The position numbers and the translations under genes were made by a program. 64,000 nt of DNA from Rebecca billardiae RCC1528 (Eukaryota; Haptophyta), in contig OZ251228.1 of NCBI GenBank assembly GCA_965240325.2, positions 558,001 through 622,000 on the forward strand, read 5' to 3'. Under the pieces are notes generated by a model. The model had not been told where the DNA came from, did no database searches, and saw only the letters and a program-made list of their open reading frames with translations. Positions 27,999 to 41,418 of the stretch are shown here, piece after piece. Numbering within the stretch: the stretch's first letter is position 1; each line of letters opens with the position of its first letter.

Positions 27999-30763
27999 CT
28001 ACTCCAGCTCATCTTCAACCGCCTCGTCGCCACCGCCGCCAGCCTGAGCCGCCGAGCCGTCGGCATCACCAGGCCGAGAGGCGCCATCCTCGAGCCCGTC
28101 GAACGTGCCCAGCGTCGGGTCGTCCAGGTCGTCCGCCGCATACGCCGCGCCGCTCGGACCGCCCGGCACCAGGAAGGCGCGCGCGCGCGCGGGCGAGAAG
28201 TCGCTGCCCTCGACCTCGTCGGTGCTGATGGGCAGCAGCTCGGCACGCTGCGCGCACACGGCCGTCCAGAGCGAGGAGTGGCCCGCGGCGTCCCCGTCCG
28301 TCGCCTCGAGGGCCCTGAGGGTGTCGTTGTACTCAGCCGGAAGCTCGACGCGGACGCACGCCGCGCGCATGGCGCGGAGGCACGCGACTGCCTGCCTCCC
28401 GTCCTCCTCGTCCTCTCGCGCGCTCGCGGCGAGCTGCAGCGTGACCGTGCGCAGCTGCGAGAGCGCGGCGCCGCTCAGGTCCGTGGTGCGGTTGGCCATC
28501 ATCGCCTCGAAGTCCGGGAGCGGGTCGGCGAGGCGCACGGTGCGCACGTCGTCTGGAGCGAGCTGCCCGCCCGCGCCGACCGCTGTGCCACTCAGCCTGA
28601 TGGCGCCGCGCGCCGCCTGAGGGGCCGGCCTGTCGGCGCGCCCCGCGCCCTCGCCCTCCTCCTCCACCGCCGCCTGCAGCCGCGCGACGGCCTGCGCGCG
28701 CGCGCCCGCGCCGCCGTCCTCGTCGACCCACGGCACGTTCAGCGGGCGCTTACGCCCGCCGCCGCCGCCCGCCGCTGGCTTGGCCGTGGGGCACGCTTCC
28801 CGGAACCTTCCGAGAACGCCGGCCGAGGCGCTGACCAGCCGAGGATCGGGCGCGAGCTGCGGCGCGCGGGGCGAGGGCACGAGGCGCACGCGGCGCGAGG
28901 ACACGCGCACGCGCGCGTCAGCCACGCTTGCCCGCCCCCTCGCCGCTGCCTCGCGGCACGCGCGCTCACGCTCGGGGGCGACGCAGCCGCGCGCGCGGCG
29001 CAGTCGGCGGCGCGCTCGCGTGCCCAACGGCGTGCGCACCGTGCCCTGAGCCTCAGCGTCGGGCGTCGGGAGTGCGCTGCCCGGGTGCAGCGCGCGCGCG
29101 ACGGCCGCGGCGTACACGTGGTGCAGCTGCGGATTGGGCGTCGCCTTGGGCCGGAGCAGCTCACGCACGGGCGCGTCCGCTGCCGCGTCGTCAGGGTCGG
29201 CGGCGACAAGCTCGAAGGCATCGATCAACGCGCCCGCTGCCGCGCGCTGCTCGGCCGTGGGCGCGTCTCGCGCGCCCGCGCGGCCCCAGCCGAGCGCGCG
29301 CACGTCGTCGGCGCTGGGCAGCTCGGTGAGGTAGAAGAAGTAGGCGCCCTCGTCCGCGAGCAGCTTCGCCGCGGGGAAGCACGCGCACACCTTCGGCGCG
29401 GCGTTCTTGCGCGGGACGAAGCGCACCAGCATCACGCGCTGCGCCTGCTTGCACGCGTACGCGAGTGCCGAGAGCGCCTCGCGCGCGTGCGCGCTGCCCT
29501 CGGCCGGGGTGAGCACGTCCACGCCGCCGACGCGGTGGTGCGCGGGCAGCTCGGCCGCGTCGACGAAGCCGAGCAGCTGCATGCACTTCTCGCCCGACTT
29601 CCACTCGAGGTCCGCCAGGTCCACCGCGCCAAAGGGCACGAGGTCTGAGCCATAACGAAACGCTTTGACGATCTGGTCGGGGGCGAGCTCGCGCTCGTCG
29701 GCGTCGCCGTGCGCGTGGGAGAAGGCCTCCTTGAGCACGTGCCAGCGCACGTCCGGCGGCTCGTCCGCCTCCGCCGACACGAGCGCCGAGCCGCCCGCGC
29801 CGCCGCCCGCACCGCCCTCCTCCTCCTCCTCCGCGGCGCGCGCCACGAGTGAGAAGGGTTTGAACGACGGCTTCAGCAGCTCGTGCCGCACCTTCGTCCA
29901 GACGCGCACGGCGAGCTTGAGCGAGGGGCCGAGCTCGAGCGCGCCGTCGTACACGGAGGTGGCCTTCTTCTCGCGCGGGCGCAGCCGCTCGCGGATCTGC
30001 CCGGCCGTGCGCACCGCGCGCACTTCGCAGTGCGCCTCGCCGAGCGCAGTGCGGACCGCGCGCAGAACAGCCGCACTCGCCTGCTGCGCGGCCGAGCCGC
30101 TGCCCACGCCATCCTCCTCGTCCACGCCGAAGCCGATGGTGTACATCACGAGCACTCTGCCAGCGGGCGTGCGAAGGGCGAGGCATGGCGCCGCGTCGAT
30201 CCGCTGCTCGGCGCGCGGATGCGCGGTGGGCGCGGGCGCGCGCGCGGGACGCGCGCTCGGCGCGCGGGCGCGCGGGCGCACATGTCGAGCTCGCGGCACA
30301 CGGCGCAGATGCCGTCGATAAAGTCCGCGTCGAGCTCGGGCGCGGGCTCTTCGCCCGCCGTGATCAACACCATGCGCCGCTTCAGACGCGAGCTCGGCCG
30401 CTGCTTGAACAGGTCGATCGCGACGGCGATCGCGCAGAGCAGGTCCGCGCCGCCCGGGCCGGTCGACGCGCTCTGCAGCGTCTGCAGGATGTCCAGGCCG
30501 ACGCTGAGGGAGGAGAGGAGGCCGTGCGTCGTCTGGATGTGCGCGTACGCCTGCCGAGACTCGTCGTCCATCCCTTCGCCCGTGTACACGTGGTTGTCGG
30601 ACGACTCGGAGCCGACGAGGACGAGCGCGAGCTCGTCATTGTGGTAGTGGATCACCTTGCGCTCGACGACGGCCTTGATGGCGGCCGTCGCGCCGGCGAG
30701 GTGCGAGCGCATTGACGGGCCCACGTCGAGGACGAAGGCCAGCGCCTGCCTCTGCGCAGCCAT
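27999..30763 (-). CDS. XRCC5: Ku80 (DNA double-strand-break repair, non-homologous end joining)
   Basis: One half of the Ku70/Ku80 ring that binds broken DNA ends in the nucleus. The exons (minus strand) are 30763-30282, 30156-29040 and 28856-27999, giving 818 aa, somewhat longer than animal Ku80. The N-terminal vWA-like domain starts with ALAFVLDVGPSM and contains DLLCAIAVAIDLF. The Ku core has VKAFRYGSDLVPFGAVDL, LLGFVDAAELPAHHRVGG and VMLVRFVPRKNAAPKVCAC. The C-terminal arm carries LADPLPDFEAMMANRTTDL. A Glu/Gly-rich insert lies in the core. Intron 1 is 125 bp with a GTGCGCC donor. Intron 2 is 183 bp (GTGCGCAC donor), a multiple of three and stop-free, so the unspliced frame is also open. 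The DNA-PKcs-binding C-terminal helix is not evident. It is head to head with the 30978 gene. Confidence 0.92.
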
Positions 30764-30977
30764 CACGCGGGGGCTTGAGAGAGCACGCTGCGGCGGGCGC
30801 GGCCAGCGCGATCGACCAGAGTTGGCGTGACGAGCGTCCCAGCGGCGAGGCGCGAGCGGCGGCCCGTTGGAGAGAGTCCGGCCGCCGGACTTTACACTTC
30901 GGAAGCGAACTGTCTTGACCAACTTCCGCAGCGATGGCTGCGCACGGCGCCGAGCTTTGAGCCCAGGCCACCTCCCC

Positions 30978-32201
30978 ATGAAGCTCACGGCGCCCCGGCT
31001 TGCCTGCGCCGCCTTCGCCGTCAGCGCGCTCTGCCTGACGCTCGGCGTCTTCAGCCGCCGACAGATCATCCAGCTCTCCTGCCTCAGCCGCTCGAGCTCC
31101 GCGCTGCTGCACGCCGCGCTCGTGCCGCTTCACCTCGAGAGCGGCGCGCAGCTCGCAGACGAGGGCGGCGACCACGCGGGCTCGGGCGTGCTGCTCTTCG
31201 CATACGCGCAGAACGCGACGGCCCTCCAGCGCTACGTGCGCGAGGCCGCGCTCTCCGCGCGCGGCCTCAAGGCGCGCAACCCGCGGCTGCGCGTCGCGCT
31301 CGCCACGAACGCGCACGAGCAGGCGCGCGCCATGCGCGACGCGTTCGACGTGGTCGTGCCGATCCGGCCGGACCACGTGTTCTCCGGCGGGTACAAGACG
31401 CCCGCGCCGAACGGCACCTTCCGCCTCAAGACGCGCCAGTGGCTGAGCCGCATCTACTACCTCGCGCACACGCCGTTTGCTCTCACGCTCGCGCTCGACG
31501 GGCAGGCGGTGACGTGCACCGACCAGCTCGCGCAGATCCTGCAGCGCGAGGAGCGCGCGGCGCCGTGGTACGACCTGGCGTACAACACGCAGCAGCGCAG
31601 CTCGAAGCCGCACAACTGGGCCCTCCTCTACCGCTCCAACCCGGCGACGCGCGCGCTGCTGCGCGACTGGTTCGTACACCAGGTCAACCGCGACGCAATG
31701 GGCGAGGATCAGACGACGCTGCACGACGTCGTCGAGCGCGCGCTCGCCGCGGGCACGATCCGGCGCGCGCGGCTGCACTCCGACTTCGCCGCGGCGTTCG
31801 CGCCGGTCACGCCGAACGCCATCAGGCCGCGCACGACGCAGGTGCTCACCAGCCCCGCGCGCCTCTTCCACATGTACGTGCGCGACCAGGGCGAGGCGGA
31901 GCAGGTGTGCGCCAAGCTGAACGCGCACGGCGCGAGGCGGCGCGTGATCGTGCAGCCGACGGCGCGGAAGCACGCCAAGTTCATGCAGCAGGAGTGGGTG
32001 ACCGTGCTCAACGCGTCGCACTTCCGCGCCGCGGTGGAGACTGAGCCCCCCGCGCCGCCGAACGAGCACGTCTGGGCGTGCGCCGAGGGCAGCCGCCTGC
32101 CGCTCGTGTACGCGTGGGAGGCGCACTCGCAGTGCACGTGGCGGCCGCCCGACGCCGGCGGCGGCGGCTGGCTCTCGACGACAACGTACGTCGGGCAATG
32201 A
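30978..32201 (+). CDS. putative nucleotide-diphospho-sugar transferase-like membrane protein
   Basis: A 407-aa single-exon protein with an N-terminal anchor (residues about 6-25, PRLACAAFAVSALCLTLGVF). The lumenal part resembles nucleotide-diphospho-sugar transferase folds: a first strand GVLLFAYAQN, then LRVALATN, a LALDGQAVTCTDQL segment where a metal-binding Asp would sit, PHNWALLYRSN, and DQTTLHDVV. There is no classic DxD; the Asp in LDGQAVTC is the best candidate. The donor and acceptor are unknown. A conserved Cys-rich end (HSQCTW) suggests disulphides in the secretory pathway. It starts 214 bp from Ku80, on the opposite strand. Family placement rests on fold-like motifs only. Confidence 0.6.
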   Translation: MKLTAPRLACAAFAVSALCLTLGVFSRRQIIQLSCLSRSSSALLHAALVPLHLESGAQLADEGGDHAGSGVLLFAYAQNATALQRYVREAALSARGLKARNPRLRVALATNAHEQARAMRDAFDVVVPIRPDHVFSGGYKTPAPNGTFRLKTRQWLSRIYYLAHTPFALTLALDGQAVTCTDQLAQILQREERAAPWYDLAYNTQQRSSKPHNWALLYRSNPATRALLRDWFVHQVNRDAMGEDQTTLHDVVERALAAGTIRRARLHSDFAAAFAPVTPNAIRPRTTQVLTSPARLFHMYVRDQGEAEQVCAKLNAHGARRRVIVQPTARKHAKFMQQEWVTVLNASHFRAAVETEPPAPPNEHVWACAEGSRLPLVYAWEAHSQCTWRPPDAGGGGWLSTTTYVGQ

Positions 32202-32560
32202 GCGCAGATCGCGCGCGCGTGGGGCGGGGGGCGAGCCCGTGGACGCTCGCTCGGCCACAAGGCGGCGTGCTACGCGCCCCGATGACGGCGCCGAATAGTA
32301 GGCTGCAGATGGCGAGCTCCGAGCGAGCTCGCACGCTGCAGCCTGCAGCTGCGCACTCGCAGCCTCACATTCTTCTAGTTCTGCTGCGCGTCATTTTTCC
32401 TACTTCTGCCGAACGCCTTTACCCGGCCCATATCGTCGTCATCAACAGCCATTCCTAATTAGTTGCAATCAACCGGCCCCGGCCGGCTTGGCCAAAGCTT
32501 GGCGCTTCGTCATCATCACCGTCTTTCGGCCGACCGGAGCCGACCGAGGCCGAGAGGGCG
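32202..32560. other. intergenic before the VDE gene
   Basis: About 360 bp of 5' flank. No motif was recognised with confidence. Confidence 0.5.
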
Positions 32561-33772
32561 ATGATCGTCGCCAGGCGCGGAGCGCTCGCGCTCGTGGCCG
32601 CGTGCGTGCTCAGCGCGGGAGCGGTCGAGGGTGTTCGGCATGCGACGGGCCCACGACGTGGCAGCTTGTTGCCGAAGCAGCAGGGCTCGCCGCTGTCGGC
32701 CTCGCGCGCACGCCCGTGGGCTGGCGTGTCGGCGAGCGCGCAGTCCGCCGCGCGCACAGCCGCGGGGGTGGCCATCGCCATCGGGCTGACGCTCAGCCCA
32801 CCGCCGCCCGCGGGCGCGCTCGATTCGCTCAAGGTGGGCGAGTGCGTGCTGCAGAACTGCGCCCTCCCGCTCGCGCGCTGCATCGCCGACGTCAACTGCG
32901 CGGCCAACCTCGTCTGCCTCAACCTGTGCAACGGCAAGCCCGACGAGACCGGGTGCGAGATCAAGTGCGGCGACCAGTTCGAGGACAAGGTGGTCGAGGC
33001 GTTCAACACGTGCGCCGTCTCGAACAAGAAGTGCGTGCCGCAGGAGCAAGACAAGGGGCAGTACCCCGTCCCGCCGCAGGGCGCGACCGTGCCAGAGTTT
33101 GACCTCAAGGACTTCACGGGCGTGTGGTACATCACCGCCGGGCAGAACCCGCTGTTCGACATCTTCCCGTGCCAGCGGCACGTCTTCTCAAACCCCGAGC
33201 CGGGCAAGCTGCGCGGCGACCTCGCGTGGCGCGTCAAGACGTCGTACGGCGTGCAGCTCGAGCGCAGCGCCGTGCAGGAGTTTGTGCAGGACAAGGAGGC
33301 GCCGGGCATCCTGTACAACCACGACAACGAATTCTTGCACTACCAGGACGACTGGTACGTGCTCGACTACAAGCCGGACGCGTACGCGCTGATCTACTAC
33401 CGCGGGCAGAACGACGCGTGGGACGGGTACGGCGGCGCGGTGCTGTACACGCGCGCGGCCAAGCTGCCGCGCGAGTACGTGCCTGCGCTCAAGGAGGCGT
33501 GCGCCAAGGTGCCCGGCCTGAGCTGGTCCGACTTCAAGCAGACGGACAACAGCTGCCCCAAGCTCGAGCAGGAGGTGCTCAAGGAGGAGCTTGAGAAGGA
33601 CGCGACGATCCTGCGCCTAGACATCGAGGAGCTCGAGAACGACGTCGAGGTCGGCCTCTTCGGCCTGCCGCGCGAGATCAACAAGGACCTGCAGATCATC
33701 GAGAAGGACGTGGAGGAGGAGGTGACCTTCATCGAGGGGCTGTTCGGCAAGCTCTTCTCGGGCGGCAAGTGA
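32561..33772 (+). CDS. VDE: violaxanthin de-epoxidase (VDE) family enzyme, thylakoid lumen
   Basis: A lipocalin-fold enzyme of the photoprotective xanthophyll cycle. In chromist algae the equivalent substrate is usually diadinoxanthin. 403 aa, no intron. The leader is three-part: a signal peptide (ALALVAACVLSAGAVEG), an Arg/Ser-rich transit part, and a lumen-targeting hydrophobic stretch ending in PPPAGALDS. The mature protein starts with the Cys-rich domain (C-x4-C...C pattern in VGECVLQNCALPLARCI and LVCLNLC...GCEIKCG). The lipocalin domain follows with DFTGVWYITAGQNPLFDIF and PCQRHVF, in which the family's catalytic Asp lies. The C-terminus is a Glu/Asp-rich coiled helix (EEVLKEELEKD..), as in VDE. 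VDE-like (VDL) or VDE-related (VDR) status cannot be excluded without an alignment. Confidence 0.93.
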   Translation: MIVARRGALALVAACVLSAGAVEGVRHATGPRRGSLLPKQQGSPLSASRARPWAGVSASAQSAARTAAGVAIAIGLTLSPPPPAGALDSLKVGECVLQNCALPLARCIADVNCAANLVCLNLCNGKPDETGCEIKCGDQFEDKVVEAFNTCAVSNKKCVPQEQDKGQYPVPPQGATVPEFDLKDFTGVWYITAGQNPLFDIFPCQRHVFSNPEPGKLRGDLAWRVKTSYGVQLERSAVQEFVQDKEAPGILYNHDNEFLHYQDDWYVLDYKPDAYALIYYRGQNDAWDGYGGAVLYTRAAKLPREYVPALKEACAKVPGLSWSDFKQTDNSCPKLEQEVLKEELEKDATILRLDIEELENDVEVGLFGLPREINKDLQIIEKDVEEEVTFIEGLFGKLFSGGK

Positions 33773-35554
33773 GCGGCGCCGGCCTCGCGCGGCGCCGGGG
33801 CGGCGCGATCCGAGCCCTCCGCACCGAGCGGCACACGCGGCGGACCGATCCACGCCCAGGCGCCGATTTTCAAGCTGATCGGACTGATACCTCCGGGACC
33901 GACTCAGCGGTCAGCGGCCGTCAGCGGGCGGAGCCCGTGAATACGTGATACAGGCTATATATATACCTCATCCGAGGCTCATAGCCGTATGATACACTAT
34001 AGTTATGTCTATCTATGACTGTTAGCGGCTCTGGTGACGCCGCGGGTCCGCGCCGTGATTCGGAACTGTACTCGCTGAACTAGCTGTGTCTGTTACGGCC
34101 GATATATGTACTCTAGCTAGTCCGATACGCGATGACTGGCGGCATGTACAGATTACAGTAGTGCGCTCCCGTACTCGGTACTGACACTAACTGAGTGCGT
34201 GAGGCGGCGGCGGATATAGCCCAATTCATTGGCCACGCTAGCGGTACCGTGAAAACTACGTGACTACTGATCGACAGTGAGTAGTGTCAGTGATGACGAG
34301 TCACTAAGTAATAATAATGCTGAGTAATGAGCGACCGCCATAAAGGCTGTCTTCATTGCTGTGTACTATCCCGCGAATAAAGCAGTAGGCTCTCAATACT
34401 AATATATATAAGACACCGGGACTAGGCAAATATTTAAGTAGCGACCAAACTCTGACTGAGTTGCCACTATACTGAATTGACTGATTACCGTGTCATAGAG
34501 TAGTTAGCGGTGAGTACTTTCGCCGAAGACACAGTAACTCTGGCTCGCTGCACTTCAATAACTTGCAGTCCGTGCGCGGCGGATATATCGGCTCAACAGG
34601 TCTGTCATCACCGACTACGGGCACATCCGCCACAGTCACACAGTGCACATCGCCATCGCCATCGGCCGATCGGGTCGTCTGGTCCGAGACCTCCGCGGTA
34701 GTTATACCGATATTGGCACACGGTAGCCGCACACTACACTCAGACTCGAAGACGGGCTCAAGTGCTAATACTCACAGTTGGCATCAGTTCGGACAGTGTC
34801 AGTGACAGTTTGACGGCGAACCTCAGTCACAGTGCGGCGGTTGCCAGCCGCCCAGCGGCTGACCGCCCCTGACGCCCGCCCAGCCGCCAGCGACAGCGTA
34901 ATGTGCAGCGGCTCAGCAGCGCGTTCACGGGTTGGCTAACCCGCTGCTCGGTGCGGTCGGCGGATTTAAGCTTACTCAGCCCGCTCCTAAGGCTCAGGCT
35001 GAATCATATCCGAGACTCAGTGAGTCAGTAGTCGAGTCCCGGGATCAGTATCTGAACGCCGCCAGTCTCACGGTCTCGGTGACTCTGTCACAGCTACTCT
35101 GTACTGTGTACAATAGCTACTGGCAGTATAGGCTTGGACCGCCGTGATTGGTATAGCCGCAGTATGTCAGTCGCAGCGGCTGCGGGAGACTATACGCTGA
35201 GCTCGGCTGAGGTATACTGATGAGTCTTAATGTCTATCATAGCTGAGGTTCAGGTTGCAGCTGTCTGCTGATGCCGGATGACTGAGTCACTGACGACTCG
35301 ACTTGACAGTGATGACGGTGCTTACGGTGAGTCGTGGCCCGGACTCGTGGCCGTGCGTCACCCGTCGACCCCGCGCCGCGCCGGCGGGCGCCCCGGCGAA
35401 GGCGGCGGCGGGAGGGCGCGGCGCAAGCGTGCGAGAGTGAAGCGGTTCGTCCCGCCGTCGAGACGCGAAGCCGATTATTGCGCTTGCATCTTTCCAACAA
35501 GTCGTTGGTTGCCGGCGCGCGCGTGAGGTGCCCACGGGGCCGGGCGTCTGACCG
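33773..35554. other. intergenic, 1.8 kb
   Basis: The longest gene-free stretch outside the gene-poor 23-26 kb region. It is AGT/ACT-rich DNA of lower GC. Frames are short and unlike known proteins. The last 200 bp form the GC-rich 5' flank of the ABCF gene. No repeat longer than a few bases stands out. Confidence 0.55.
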
Positions 35555-37803
35555 ATGGGGCGGAAGAAGGAGAAGGCCGCCGCTGAGGCGGTTGCAAAGA
35601 TGAACGCCGAGCTCGACGCGGAGACGGCGCCCGACCTCGACGAGGCCGCCGCGCGCGACGCGCGTCCGGCGGCCATGGGCAAGGGCGAGGAGCAGCTCTT
35701 CGAGAAGAAGCTGTCAAAGGAGGAGAAGAAGGCGCTGATGGCTGCGAAGAAGGCGGAGCGCGAGGCAAAGAAGCGCGCCGAGCGCGGCGAGCCCGTCGAG
35801 CCGCCGCCGCCGCCTTCCGACGCGTCCGAGAGCGCCGGCGCCGCCAAGGATGGCTCGTCGGCCGCGGCGGCTGCGGCGGAGGGGGAGGAGGAGGCGCCCT
35901 TCTTCGAGCGCACGGGGCAGAACGCGGCGTACCGGCAGAACCTGAACATGGACTTCTGCATCACCGGCATCCAGCTCTTCGCGGGCAGGTCGGAGCTCAT
36001 CTCCAACGGCACGCTGCAGCTTGTCTACGGAACCAAGTACGGGCTGGTGGGCCGGAACGGTGTTGGCAAGAGCACGCTGCTGCGCTCGCTGAGCCGCGGG
36101 GTGATCAAGCTGCCCGCGTTCCTGCACATCGTGCACGTGGAGCAGGAGATCGTGGGCGGCGACGAGACCGCGCTGCAGGCCGTCGTGCGCGCCGACCGCG
36201 AGCGCGAGTGGCTGCTGGCGCGCGCGCACGAGCTTGAACACGCCGACGACGAGACGGCCGAGGCGAGGGAAGAGGAGGAGGGCGTGTCGCTGACGGAGGT
36301 GTACGAGCGGCTCGAGGAGCTGGACTCGGACAACGCCGAGGCGCGCGCGGCCACGCTCCTCTCCGGCCTCGGCTTCGACGTCGAGATGCAGAACAAGCCG
36401 ACGCGCGCGTACTCAGGCGGGTGGCGCATGCGCATCGCGCTCGCCCAGGCGCTGTTCGTGATGCCTGACCTCCTCCTGCTCGACGAGCCGACGAACCACC
36501 TGGACGTGCACGCGCTGACGTGGCTGCAGGCGTTCCTGCGCTCGTGGGAGAAGACCGTGCTCATCGTCTCGCACGACCGCGGCTTCCTCAACCACACCAC
36601 CACCAAGACCATCCACCTGCACCGCAAGCGGCTTTTCTACTACGGCGGCAACTACGACACGTTCGTCAAGGTGCGCGCGGAGCACCGCACGCACCAGTCG
36701 GCCGAGAGCAAGATCCACGACCGGAAGGTGGCGCACATCAAGCAGTTCATCGCGCGGTTCGGCCAGGGGCACAAGAAGATGGCCAAGCAGGCGCAGTCGC
36801 GCATGAAGCAGCTCTCGAGGCTGCAGGACGAGGCGACGGAGCTCGACTTCGATGACCCCTATCTCAAGCTCGAGTTCCCGTCGGCGACGCGGCTGCCGCC
36901 GCCGTGCATCTCCGTGACCGAGGTGAGCTTCGGGTACTCGGTGGACGGCGCGCCGCCGCAGATCCTGTACGAGAAGCTCAACTTCGGCGTGGACATGGAC
37001 TCGCGCGTCGCGGTGATCGGCCCTAACGGTGCGGGCAAGTCGACTTTCCTCAAGCTGCTGGACGGGGAGCTCAACCCAGTCGAAGGGCACGTCGGACGGT
37101 GCGGCTGAGCGCGCGCGCGCGGCCCGCCGCCACCGCCGCCGCCGCGGCCGCTGCCGCCGCCGCCGGGCGAGAAGGAGCGGCGGCCGGGCACGCCTCCGCG
37201 CGGGGGAGCCTTTCGCGCGTGCACGCGCGCGCGGACGCGCGGGCGGGCGTGTGCGTGGGCCTGTGTGTGGAGCTGGACGCGCACTGGCGCCGCGGCCGAA
37301 AGCGACGGCACGCGCAGCAGCGCGGCGCACCGCGCACGCGCGCGCGCCCACCATCGTTCGCCCGCCCCCGCCCTCCGCCGCAGGCACGCCAAGCTGCGGC
37401 TGGCGCGCTTCACGCAGCACCACCTCGAGATGATGGACGTGACCAACAACTCTGTGGAACACATGCGCTCGCTCGACGAGGACGTGAGCGTGGAAGAGGT
37501 GCGGGCGCGGCGGCGGCGCGCGGCGGCGGCCCACACCGCGGCGGCGCGCGGCCGGCACACGCGCCACGCGCCCCTCGCGCGCTGCGCGCGCGCACACCGC
37601 GCGGCCCCGCGGCCTCACCCCACGTGCCGCTCCCCCCCCCTCGCGCGCGTGCCATGCTGCGCCCACCTCCGCGCCAGGCGCGCAAGTACCTCGGCCGCTT
37701 CGGGCTGTCGGGCGACCTGGCGCTGCAGCCGGTCGAGGTGCTGTCAGGCGGGCAGAAGTCTCGGCTCGCGTTCGCCGAGCTCGCGTACAGGCAGCCGCAC
37801 ATC

Positions 37804-37840
<37 letters not shown>

Positions 37841-38088
37841 AGACGATCGAGGCGCTGGCGATGGCGCTGAACGCGTTCGAGGGCGGTGTCGTCTTCGTCT
37901 CGCACGACGAGCGGCTGATCGAGCTCGTCGCGGACGAGCTGTGGGTGGTGAACAAGGGCGAGAAGGGGCGGCCGGGCACCGTCACCGTCTTCAACGGCTC
38001 GTTCGAGGAGTACAAGGAGATGCTCGAGAACGAGTTCAACGCGGGGGTGAGCGGCAAGGGCGCCGCCAGCAAGCAGCAGCGGCGATGA
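35555..38088 (+). CDS. ABCF3: ABCF-family ATPase (GCN20/ABCF3-like), ribosome-associated
   Basis: A soluble twin-ATPase of the ABC superfamily without membrane segments. GCN20-type members act with ribosomes in translation control. Exons 35555-37098, 37384-37498 and 37678-38088 give 689 aa. A charged, Lys/Glu/Ala-rich N-terminus (about 110 residues) precedes ATPase 1: GRNGVGKST, then HVEQEIVGGD (typical of ABCF3/GCN20), YSGGW and LLLLDEPTNHLD. The linker arm KQFIARFGQGHKKMAKQAQS is present. ATPase 2 has GPNGAGKST, LSGGQKSR and LLLDEPTNHLD. Exon 2 (115 nt) encodes FTQHHLEMMDV, essential for the second site, so splicing is required: intron 1 (285 bp) contains a stop. Both donors are GTGCGG. ABCF2-type assignment is less likely because of the HVEQEIVG motif. 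Confidence 0.93.
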
Positions 38089-38298
38089 CAGCATGCATGT
38101 CTGAGTTGTGACGACGATGTGCTGTACTACTGGCTGTAGCTATGTGCGGACGACTTATATATGATGACTAGATGTTAGTGAGATTCAAGTGACGATCGAC
38201 TGTACTGTAACTGATGAGCAGCTATAGTACTGTCTACTAGTAGTCAGCTCATAGCAGCCGCGATTCAGTCATCACTCATATCGCTCACGCGCGCGCAT

Positions 38299-38347
<49 letters not shown>

Positions 38348-38876
38348 TAAATAATATAATAAAATGCTAATAGATAATATTATTATTTATTATTAATACG
38401 CGCGACATCAGCAGCGACGCTATCGATGATATTGAGTAGTAATATTTGAGTATTGACAACTGTCAACTCACTAAACTGTCGTACAGCGGTTCTCAGCCGT
38501 CAGACGACAGCTGTGATGCCTGATCAGCATATCTTCGTCTGCTGTATAGCTTGGCAACATGCTGCGCTGATGATGAGTAGAATCATTCGTCATGATATCT
38601 CGTCGAAAATTGTATAGTGAATCGTCATCAATAAATCGTACTCGTAGTAGTGCACATCAGTCGTCTGCGTAGCGGGTCTCGTGGGTCTCGCGGCGCACTC
38701 GGGACTCGGGGGCATGCCACGCCGACGCGCTGAGGCTGCGCACGCCGCTGCGGCCTCCTGGCCCAGCAGTGAGCAGTGGCAGAGCGCCGCTGCCGCGCGG
38801 CGCGTTGGCGTTGGCGAGCCGCGGCGTGCGCCGCAGAGGGCACGCCATCCTGAGGCGGCGGCGCGTGCCGCCTGCG
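38089..38876. other. intergenic between convergent genes, with (TA)n tract
   Basis: AT-rich, with a long (TA)n run at about 38297-38346 and an ATTATT-rich tail. The right 230 bp are GC-rich. No gene was recognised. Confidence 0.6.
38297..38346. repeat. (TA)n microsatellite
   Basis: An almost perfect TA alternation interrupted once by CA. Confidence 0.95.
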
Positions 38877-41233
<2,357 letters not shown>

Positions 41234-41418
41234 CTAAGCCGGCTGGTGGCGTCCACCACCACGGCCTTTGCCCCGAAATGAACGATGGTGGCAAAGGAGA
41301 TCACATCTCGGGCTGTGCGCCACGGCCGGGGCAGCGGTCGTAGCGGCTGACGAATCATTCGTCAACGCCCTTGTTGATTTTCGAATTTCGTCCGAAACTC
41401 ACTAAACGCGGCCGAGCG

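Noticed and set aside
27927-29648. 573-codon plus-strand frame
   Set aside because: It lies opposite Ku80, whose domains and introns are clear on the minus strand.
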